Origin: Candidatus Aminicenantes bacterium UBA2190
Lineage (GTDB): Bacteria; Acidobacteriota; Aminicenantia; UBA2199
Assembly: GCA_002335385.1 (NCBI GenBank)
Contig: DCVK01000042.1
Span: 2,999 to 20,507 of the forward strand
Length of the DNA: 17,509 nucleotides
Reading direction: 5' to 3'
This document shows positions 1-6,076 of this stretch, one piece after another; position 1 is the stretch's first letter; each line of letters begins with the position of its first letter. The notes beneath the pieces were generated by a model, which was not told where the DNA came from, made no database searches, and saw only the letters and a program-made list of their open reading frames with translations. The translations under genes were made by a program, and so were the position numbers.

Positions 1-310
1 GTCAGTGACAGTGTCAGCAAGAGATGAAAGCAATCGGTTTACGGTGGACGGTTTACGGTTTACGGGAAGAAAAGTCATTACTAAGACTTAAATTCCAAAT
101 CCCAAATTCCAAATAACAAATAAAATTCAAATTCCAATTTCCAAAACGAAAGCTCCTTTCAATGGTATTTTCTTCGTTTGGGTCATTGGATTTTGGAATT
201 TGGAATTTGTTTGGAATTTGGTGCTTGTTATTTGGGATTTAAGTCTTACAATTACCTCTGCTCTTACCGTTTACCGTAAACCGTACACCGTAAACCGTCA
301 ACCGATTCCC
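1..310. repeat. Long AT-rich palindromic repeat, copy A
   Basis: This gene-free stretch after the methyltransferase stop is a long imperfect inverted repeat. The outer left arm has four tandem heptamers at 36-63 (GGTTTAC, GGTGGAC, GGTTTAC, GGTTTAC). The outer right arm at 266-304 has five complementary heptamers of the form ACCGTNN, and both arms end in AATCGG or its complement CCGATT. The inner arms start AAGACTTAAAT at about 83 and end ATTTAAGTCTT at about 246, and consist of iterated ATTCCAAAT / GGAATTTGG units around a core with CCAAAACGAAAGCTCC and its imperfect complement TTCGTTTGGG. Related copies lie at 10038-10314 and 11049-11310. The flank at 7-30 (GACAGTGTCAGC) resembles the complement of sequence beyond the right arm of the third copy, so the repeat unit includes some of it. 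No protein is supported here. Confidence 0.9.
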
Positions 311-325
311 GGTATCTTGTAATAG

Positions 326-1720
326 CTATTTGTCAACCCTGATCTTGCTCTTCATCAGGTACAGGAATCGCTCCGACTCCCTGATCGGCTCGCGTCGCTC
401 GATGGCGAAGAAGGCCCGGAATTCCTTCTCGAACCCCGCGACATCATAGCCGGGGAATATGTCTTCGCGGGTGGCCAGCAGGCGCCGGACCTGCGAATCG
501 CTCTTGGGGATGAACTCGATGATCAGGGTGCGGCAGGCGCGGCTGAAGAATTCGGCAATGCGGGCCAGGGGCAGGTTGTTGGCGATGGCCAGGTGGTGCA
601 CCAGCGCCAGCGCCAGTATCGCGTCGACGGGGCCCCGCTGCAGCAGTGACCGGCGCTCCTCGTTCTCCCAGCCGATCCCGGGACTGGGATTGGTGATGTC
701 GCCGACCAGCGGCAGCAGGAACTTCTCATGGTCCTGCTTGCACTGGCGGTAGTTCTTTTCGACCGCCGCGGGATCGATGTCGATGGCGACGGTGGGGATG
801 CCGGCCCGGGAGGAGAGGCGGCTGAACAGCCCGGTATTGGCGCCGATATCCCAGACCTGGCCGGGGCGGATCTCGTTCAGGATGGCGGAAATCAGCGATC
901 CTTTATGCTCGAATGCCTGGCCGGAATAATTCGTTGCGTCGTAGTAATCGCCCCATTCCGTTCCCCGCGGCCGCCATTGCAGCTTGCTGACGGCGCACTC
1001 CAGGCTGTCGACCAGGGCCTGGAGCGCGAAGCGGGAGATGGGCCGCGTCCGGGCCGCGACCGGCCTGTTCTCGTAGCGCTTCTGCGACTTGGCGTGCAGG
1101 TGGATGTGCGAAAGCAGGGAAAACTTGAAGCGCGTGCCCAGGGGAAGCAGCTCCGAGGCCAAATCCAGGGGCAGGCCGTCCAGGTGGATCCTGGACAGCT
1201 GGTTGAGGCGCACGTCGCGATGGGCCATGAGTGCCAGCGGGGCCAGGAAGTGCTGGCAGAACTGGCGGTAGGCCACCCAGGGCCGGCCTTCATGGTATTT
1301 TTCGAAGGAGAGGGTGTCGATCAGCACGGGACGGCCGTTGACGAACTGCACGTTGTAGGCCGAGGCGTCCTTGAGCGACATGCCCCGCGCCAGGGCCTTT
1401 TTCTGGATGGCCAGCGTCAGCAGCGCCGCATCCTTGAGCTGGCTGAAGCACCACTCGTAAGGGTGGGAGATGAAGGGGACAAGCTCCGGCTTCAGGACCT
1501 TGTAGGCATCGGATGTGCGGGCCAGGTCCGGGCCGCATTCCTCGTGGCCGATCAGCATGCCCCCGGCCTGCAGCTCGGCGGCCAGGCCCGAGGAGATCAG
1601 CAGGTCGTAATGCTCCTTGTAAGCGGAATTGACCTGGCGGTAGAGAATGCCGGCCCGCCGGAAAAGAAAACCGCTGGGGTCGCGGAAAGACCCGGCGACG
1701 TTCCCGTCACTGGGGGGCAT
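326..1720 (-). CDS. SAM-dependent methyltransferase with kinase-like N-terminal half
   Basis: The 464-residue product has a class I SAM-binding domain in its second half: motif I is VWDIGANTGLFS (289-300), followed by the acidic strand end VAIDIDP (311-317), VGDITNP (339-345) and LALVHHLA (371-378). The first half (about 10-230) resembles NoeA-like and related uncharacterised methyltransferases, with HPYEWCFSQLKDAALLTL at 86-103. LKDASAYNVQF followed by VLIDTLSF keeps the Asp118, Asn123, Asp135 spacing of a protein-kinase-fold catalytic loop. The open frame extends to 1828, but I chose the ATG at 1720 because it overlaps the end of the upstream small gene by only 14 bp and homology begins soon after it. 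Substrate is unknown; a cell-surface polysaccharide or small-molecule role is a guess. A palindromic repeat follows 19 bp after the stop. Confidence 0.85.
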   Translation of the reverse strand: MPPSDGNVAGSFRDPSGFLFRRAGILYRQVNSAYKEHYDLLISSGLAAELQAGGMLIGHEECGPDLARTSDAYKVLKPELVPFISHPYEWCFSQLKDAALLTLAIQKKALARGMSLKDASAYNVQFVNGRPVLIDTLSFEKYHEGRPWVAYRQFCQHFLAPLALMAHRDVRLNQLSRIHLDGLPLDLASELLPLGTRFKFSLLSHIHLHAKSQKRYENRPVAARTRPISRFALQALVDSLECAVSKLQWRPRGTEWGDYYDATNYSGQAFEHKGSLISAILNEIRPGQVWDIGANTGLFSRLSSRAGIPTVAIDIDPAAVEKNYRQCKQDHEKFLLPLVGDITNPSPGIGWENEERRSLLQRGPVDAILALALVHHLAIANNLPLARIAEFFSRACRTLIIEFIPKSDSQVRRLLATREDIFPGYDVAGFEKEFRAFFAIERREPIRESERFLYLMKSKIRVDK

Positions 1721-1922
1721 CTTTCTTTTTGCTGAACAGGCCGCCGACGAATTTCCTGATCTTGTGCCAGTACACCTTGACGGCGAAGGACAGGGCGACG
1801 AAGGCGGCGATGAGGATCTGGAAGACATAGCTGCCGGTGCCGGGATCGATGTAACCGTAGGCGTTGCGGGGGAAGAGCAGGCTGCAGGCGGCGATCAAAA
1901 GAATAAATTTCAAAGCGTTCAT
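1707..1922 (-). CDS. Small YIDPGTGS-motif membrane protein
   Basis: This 71-residue protein has a hydrophobic signal-like N-terminus (1-23, ending NAYG). The motif YIDPGTGSYVFQ follows at 24-35, then a membrane segment at about 35-52 and a basic tail ending SKKKDAPQ. Short proteins with an (I/F)DPGTGS motif and one or two membrane spans occur widely beside polysaccharide and methyltransferase genes, but their function is unknown to me. The frame is open further upstream; I chose the ATG at 1922 because GAGGT lies 6 nt before it and a good promoter lies further upstream. Its stop lies inside the start region of the methyltransferase (14-bp overlap), so the two are probably translationally coupled and may act together. 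Function inferred only from context. Confidence 0.8.
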   Translation of the reverse strand: MNALKFILLIAACSLLFPRNAYGYIDPGTGSYVFQILIAAFVALSFAVKVYWHKIRKFVGGLFSKKKDAPQ

Positions 1923-1928
1923 GTGTTT

Positions 1929-1933
1929 ACCTC
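1929..1933 (-). promoter_or_regulatory. Shine-Dalgarno (GAGGT) of small membrane protein gene
   Basis: GAGGT on the minus strand is separated from the ATG at 1922 by six bases (AAACAC). It decides in favour of this start over upstream in-frame ATGs. It contrasts with the promoter-proximal starts of ispD, the murG fusion and the ABC ATPase gene, which have no recognisable Shine-Dalgarno. Confidence 0.75.
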
Positions 1934-1976
1934 GTTCGCATGATGACATCCGGCCGCTGACGGGAATGCAGGGGAA

Positions 1977-1992
1977 GACAGCGATCACTGTC
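1977..1992. promoter_or_regulatory. Operator-like dyad over predicted transcription start
   Basis: GACAGCGATCACTGTC is an imperfect 16-bp palindrome with GACAG / CTGTC arms around GATC. It directly adjoins the -10 box at 1993-1998 and covers the predicted transcription start near 1986, a placement typical of a repressor site. No candidate regulator lies in the window, so this is a structural observation only. Confidence 0.35.
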
Positions 1993-2021
1993 ATTATATT
2001 ACATCCTCGTCCCGGATTCAA
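1993..2021 (-). promoter_or_regulatory. Sigma70-type promoter for small protein and methyltransferase genes
   Basis: On the minus strand, TTGAAT (2021-2016) is followed by a 17-bp spacer and a perfect TATAAT (1998-1993). The predicted start near 1986 gives a leader of about 64 nt before the ATG at 1922. It lies in the 148-bp gap after the ATPase gene, which otherwise holds only short GC-rich inverted segments near 2030-2065 that do not form a convincing terminator. Confidence 0.6.
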
Positions 2022-2070
2022 TACCGCGTTGCGCTCCGCGCTCCAGCCCGCACCGCTCCGCGAGCAATAA

Positions 2071-4947
2071 TTACTGCGCTCCCTGATCCTTACGCCGCAG
2101 GAACCACTTGGTGATCTCCTCGGCAATGGCCGGCACCAGGGCAAGTCCCAGCACGACCCCCCACTCGCGCAGGGTCGGGAAGTGGGTGTTGAAAATGGGC
2201 TGCAGGAAGGGCACGGAGACGACCAGCCCCAGCAGCAGCAGGGAAAGCCCCACGGCGTACTGCATGGTGCGGTTGGAGAAGACGCCGATGCGGAACACCG
2301 ACAACCGCTCGGAGCGCACGGTGTAGGCGCGGAACAGCTCGCACAGCGACAGGGTGAGGAAGGCCATGGTCTCGGCGCTCTGCACGTCCAGGCCGCGCCA
2401 GTCGTACTGCAGCAGGAAGGCCAGCGGGTTGGCCCCCGGGGGCAGCGTGTCGCCGGCGCGCAGGTGCCAGAGCAGACCGACGGCGAACGCGGTCAGGACG
2501 GCGCCGGCCTGGGCGACGGTCTGCACGGCGATGCCCAGGCGCATGGTGGCGTTGATCACCGGCTCTTTCGGCGGGCGCGGTCTGCGGCTCATGATCTCCG
2601 GGTCGCCCTTCTCCATGGCCAGCGCCAGCGCCGGGGCGCCGTCGGTGAGCAGGTTCAGCCATAGCAGCTGGATGACGGTCAGCGGCGAGGGCACGCCGGC
2701 CAGCATGGCCAGGAAGATGATGGCGATCTCGGCCACGTTCGAGGAGAGGAGAAAGAAGACGAACTTGCGGATGTTGTCGTAGATGATGCGTCCCTGCTCG
2801 ACGGCCGAGACGATGCTGGCGTAATTGTCGTCGGTGAGCACCATGTCGGCGCTCTCCTTGGCCACGTCGGTGCCGGTGATGCCCATGGCCACGCCAATGT
2901 CGGCGGCCTTGATCGATGGGGCGTCGTTGACGCCGTCGCCGGTCATGGCCACCACCTCGCCCTCGGCGCGCAGGGAGTTGACGATGCGCAGCTTGTTCTC
3001 CGGCGAGACGCGGGCGAAGACGTCGGTCTTTTTCACCTCGCGCCGCAGCTCCTCGTCGCTGCGCAGGTCGACGTCGCGGCCGGTCAGCACCTGGTGACCC
3101 GGGCGCAGCAGGCTGATGGAGGAGGCGATGGCCCGCGCCGTCTCGGGGTAATCGCCGGTGATCATGATGGTGCGGATGCCCGCCGCGCCGGCCTTGGCCA
3201 GCGCCGGCGCCACCTCCTCGCGCGGCGGATCGATCATCCCCGCCAGGCCGACGAAGATCAGGTCCTTTTCGACGGCGGCGACGTTGCCGACGTCGGGGAG
3301 CTCGCGGTCGACGCGGTAGGCCAGGCCCAGGACGCGCAGCGCGGCGCGGGTCATGGCGTCGTTGGCCTCCAGGATGCGCTGCCGCGCCGCGTCGTCCAGG
3401 GGAATGACGCTGTCGTCGTCGCGGTGCATGTGCGTGCACAGCTTGAGCACCATGTCGGGCGCCCCCTTGACGGCGACGGCGTAGCCGCTGTCCTGGTGGC
3501 TCTCGTTGAACGGCGAGCTGTCGGCCTTGCGGGGCTTGAAGATGTGGTGCACGGTGATCATGTTCTTGCGCGTGGCGTCGAAGGGCACCTCGGCCACGCG
3601 CGGATAGGCCTCGTAGAGCGGCCGCGGCAGGCAGCCGGCCTTGGCCGCCGCCACCAGCAGCGCCCCCTCGGTGGGGTCGCCGACCATGCGGTAGGAGGCG
3701 CCCCGGCCCTCGCTCTCGCCCGAGATCTCCATGTGGGCGTCGTTGTTCAGGGCGCCGATCCACAAGGCGGTGAGGATCGCCCAGTGCTCGTTCAGGTCGA
3801 CGGCGCGGCCGTCGCGGCGGAATTCCCCGCTCAGGGTATTGCCGGCGTCAGTGACCTCCAGCAGGTCGTCATCCGCCCACAAGCGGGTGACGGTCATCTT
3901 GTTCTGGGTCAGGGTGCCGGTCTTGTCGGTGCAGATGACCGTGGTCGAGCCCAGCGTCTCCACCGAGGAGAGGCGGCGGATCAGGGCGTGGCGCTTGACC
4001 ATCTCGCGCATGCCCAGGGCCAGGCTGATGGTGACCACCGCCGGCAGCCCCTCGGGGACGGCGGCGATGGCCAGCCCGACGGCGAGCATGAACATCTCCA
4101 GCGGCGCGTGGCCGCGCCAGAGGCCGATGGCGAACACCAGGGCGCAGACGGCCAGGGCGGCGATGCCCAGCGTCCTGCCCAGGCCGTCCAGGCGCTTCTG
4201 CAGGGGCGTGGTCTCCTGCTCGACGTTCTGCAGCATGACGGCGATCAGGCCGATCTGCGTATGCATGCCGGTGGAGACCACGATGCCCTTGCCGCGGCCG
4301 GCGGCGACCAGCGTGCCCATGAAGGCGGTGTTCCTGCGGTCGCCCAGGGGCACATCGGCCTCCAGGCGGATGTGGGCGTCCTTTTCCACGGGCAGCGACT
4401 CGCCGGTAAGCGCCGCCTCCTCCAGGCGCAGGTTCACCGCCTCGATCAGGCGCACGTCGGCCGGGACGTAGTTGCCGGCCTCGATGAAGACGATGTCGCC
4501 CGGGACCAGGTCCGGCGCCGGCAGCGAGCGCCGCGAGCCGTTGCGCAGCACCTGCGCCTCGGGGGCGGCCAGCTTCTTCAGGGCCGTCAGCGCCTGCTCG
4601 GCCCGCTGCTCCTGGATCACGCCCAGGGTGGCGTTCAGCACCACGATGGCCAGGATGGCCGCCGCCTCGATCCACTCGCCGAGCAGCCCCGAGACGCCCG
4701 CCGCGCCGATCAGCAGCAGGATGATGAAGTTGTTGAACTGGGCCAGCAGCAGCTGCAGGAAGCCGGGGCGCCGGGCGGCGGCGATCTCGTTGGCGCCGTG
4801 GAGTTCCCGGCGCCGCCGGACCTCGTTCTCGTCCAGCCCGCTCTCGGGCGGAGTGGCCAGCTCGCGCGCGACCTCCTCGGCGCTCAAGGCGTGCCAGGCG
4901 GCGGCGGCCTGCCTGCCGTTTTCCTTGCCGGGGTTCATTTTTGCCAT
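2071..4947 (-). CDS. SERCA-like Ca2+-transporting P-type ATPase
   Basis: This 958-residue P2A-type ATPase would pump Ca2+ out of the cytoplasm at the expense of ATP. It carries an N-terminal cation-ATPase domain, the actuator loop LTGES (about 180-184), the M4 motif VPEGLP, the phosphorylation site CTDKTGTLT (phospho-Asp near 341), the nucleotide-domain KGAP, MITGD, and the hinge TGDGVNDAP (about 669-677). Ligand residues of both SERCA Ca2+ sites appear present: Glu in PEGLP, Asn and Glu in SSNVAE (M5), Asn, Thr and Asp in LNLLTDG (M6), and a Glu in M8 (LSLCELF). This favours Ca2+ over other cations. Length is normal for the family. I chose the ATG at 4947 because GGAG precedes it by 6 nt; an in-frame ATG at 4959 would add four residues. 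It starts 22 bp after mraY and is probably cotranscribed. Confidence 0.92.
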   Translation of the reverse strand: MAKMNPGKENGRQAAAAWHALSAEEVARELATPPESGLDENEVRRRRELHGANEIAAARRPGFLQLLLAQFNNFIILLLIGAAGVSGLLGEWIEAAAILAIVVLNATLGVIQEQRAEQALTALKKLAAPEAQVLRNGSRRSLPAPDLVPGDIVFIEAGNYVPADVRLIEAVNLRLEEAALTGESLPVEKDAHIRLEADVPLGDRRNTAFMGTLVAAGRGKGIVVSTGMHTQIGLIAVMLQNVEQETTPLQKRLDGLGRTLGIAALAVCALVFAIGLWRGHAPLEMFMLAVGLAIAAVPEGLPAVVTISLALGMREMVKRHALIRRLSSVETLGSTTVICTDKTGTLTQNKMTVTRLWADDDLLEVTDAGNTLSGEFRRDGRAVDLNEHWAILTALWIGALNNDAHMEISGESEGRGASYRMVGDPTEGALLVAAAKAGCLPRPLYEAYPRVAEVPFDATRKNMITVHHIFKPRKADSSPFNESHQDSGYAVAVKGAPDMVLKLCTHMHRDDDSVIPLDDAARQRILEANDAMTRAALRVLGLAYRVDRELPDVGNVAAVEKDLIFVGLAGMIDPPREEVAPALAKAGAAGIRTIMITGDYPETARAIASSISLLRPGHQVLTGRDVDLRSDEELRREVKKTDVFARVSPENKLRIVNSLRAEGEVVAMTGDGVNDAPSIKAADIGVAMGITGTDVAKESADMVLTDDNYASIVSAVEQGRIIYDNIRKFVFFLLSSNVAEIAIIFLAMLAGVPSPLTVIQLLWLNLLTDGAPALALAMEKGDPEIMSRRPRPPKEPVINATMRLGIAVQTVAQAGAVLTAFAVGLLWHLRAGDTLPPGANPLAFLLQYDWRGLDVQSAETMAFLTLSLCELFRAYTVRSERLSVFRIGVFSNRTMQYAVGLSLLLLGLVVSVPFLQPIFNTHFPTLREWGVVLGLALVPAIAEEITKWFLRRKDQGAQ

Positions 4948-4953
4948 GGGGGG

Positions 4954-4957
4954 CTCC
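4954..4957 (-). promoter_or_regulatory. Shine-Dalgarno (GGAG) deciding the ATPase start
   Basis: GGAG followed by six C residues precedes the ATG at 4947. The alternative ATG at 4959 overlaps this site and has no comparable purine-rich box in front of it. Confidence 0.55.
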
Positions 4958-4969
4958 ATTGATGAAATT

Positions 4970-6076
4970 TCAGCGCAGCTTGATACTGATCAGGCTCACC
5001 AGGGTGAAGATCACGGCCAGGATCCAGAAACGGACCACGATCTTGGGCTCGGCGATGCCCAGGAACTGGTAGGTGTGGTGGATGGGGGCGCGGTAGAAAA
5101 TGCGCCGCTTCAGCAGCTTGATGCCGATGTAATCCTGGATGAAGACCGACAGGAACTCGATGACGAAGATGCCGCCGGCGATGACGAACAGCAGCTCCTG
5201 CTTGAGCAGCACGGCCGAGGTGGCGATGACGCCGCCGATGAGCAGCGAGCCGGTGTCGCCCATGAACACCTCGGCGGGGTAGGCGTTGAACCACAGGAAG
5301 GCGGCCAGGGCGCCGACCAGGGCGGCCAGCACCACCACCAGCTCGCCGGCGCCCGGGATATAGGGGAACCACAGGTACTTGGCCGTGAGCGAGTTGCCGA
5401 TGATGTAGGCGAAGACGGCGTAGACGCCGATCAGCAGGCCCGACGGCACCGTGGCCAGCCCGTCGAGGCCGTCGGCGAAGTTGATGGCGTTGGCGATGGC
5501 GATGATCACCAGCACGATGAAGGGGTAGTAGAAGATCCCCAGGTCGAGCAGCGGCGTCTTGAGGAACGGCAGGTGCAGCTGCGCGGCCGTGCCCGCGGCA
5601 AAAGGCGAGGCGTCGGAGCCCAGCAGCAGCAGCGCCAGGATGACGCCGAACAGCCCCTGCAGGAAAAGCTTCAGGCCGCGGTTCATGCCCAGGTCGCTGC
5701 CGCCGCGGATGTTCTTCAGGTAGTCGTCGAAGAAGCCCAGCGCCGTGAACCAGAAGGCGGTGAAGATCATCGTGACCAGGAAGAAGTCGTTGGGCTTGCG
5801 CCAGCTGCCCCACAGCAGCAGCGAGACCAGCAGCGAGAAAAAGATGATCAGCCCGCCCATGGTCGGCGTGCCGTCCTTGTTGCGCGGCGACATGTCGCCG
5901 AAGTCGCGGGCGCGGTCGCGGAAGTTCAGCTGGTAGATGGCGCGGATGATGCGCCGCCCCAGCACGATGCCCACCACGAACGAGGTGAGCACGGCCATCA
6001 GGGCGCGGAAGGTGATGTAGGTCAGCAGGCGCTGGCCCGGCAGGTTGGCGAACAGTTCACCGATCCAGGCGATCAT
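4970..6076 (-). CDS. mraY: Phospho-N-acetylmuramoyl-pentapeptide-transferase (lipid I synthase)
   Basis: The 368-residue integral membrane enzyme transfers phospho-MurNAc-pentapeptide to undecaprenyl phosphate, forming lipid I at the inner face of the membrane. Family motifs are clear: KDGTPTMGG (67-75), FFDDYLK with the paired Asp117/Asp118, NAINFADGLDGLA (196-208), FNAYPAEVFMGDTGSL (263-278) with the catalytic-region Asp274, and a C-terminal RFWI. About ten hydrophobic segments fit the family topology. One oddity is that the usual triple-His motif reads PIHHTYQ (332-338), so the third His is Thr. The ATG overlaps the stop of the upstream murG-murJ fusion as ATGA (6073-6076), which implies translational coupling with the next two steps of the pathway. 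Confidence 0.96.
   Translation of the reverse strand: MIAWIGELFANLPGQRLLTYITFRALMAVLTSFVVGIVLGRRIIRAIYQLNFRDRARDFGDMSPRNKDGTPTMGGLIIFFSLLVSLLLWGSWRKPNDFFLVTMIFTAFWFTALGFFDDYLKNIRGGSDLGMNRGLKLFLQGLFGVILALLLLGSDASPFAAGTAAQLHLPFLKTPLLDLGIFYYPFIVLVIIAIANAINFADGLDGLATVPSGLLIGVYAVFAYIIGNSLTAKYLWFPYIPGAGELVVVLAALVGALAAFLWFNAYPAEVFMGDTGSLLIGGVIATSAVLLKQELLFVIAGGIFVIEFLSVFIQDYIGIKLLKRRIFYRAPIHHTYQFLGIAEPKIVVRFWILAVIFTLVSLISIKLR

Noticed and set aside
36..304. Possible CRISPR array in the heptamer repeats
   Set aside because: Units are only 7 bp, directly adjoining and without spacers, and no cas genes are present.
3094..4962. 622-residue open frame on the plus strand opposite the Ca2+ ATPase gene
   Set aside because: It is an antisense shadow in GC-rich DNA: composition is dominated by Gly, Gln, Asp and His with no recognisable domain, while the minus strand encodes a complete P-type ATPase.
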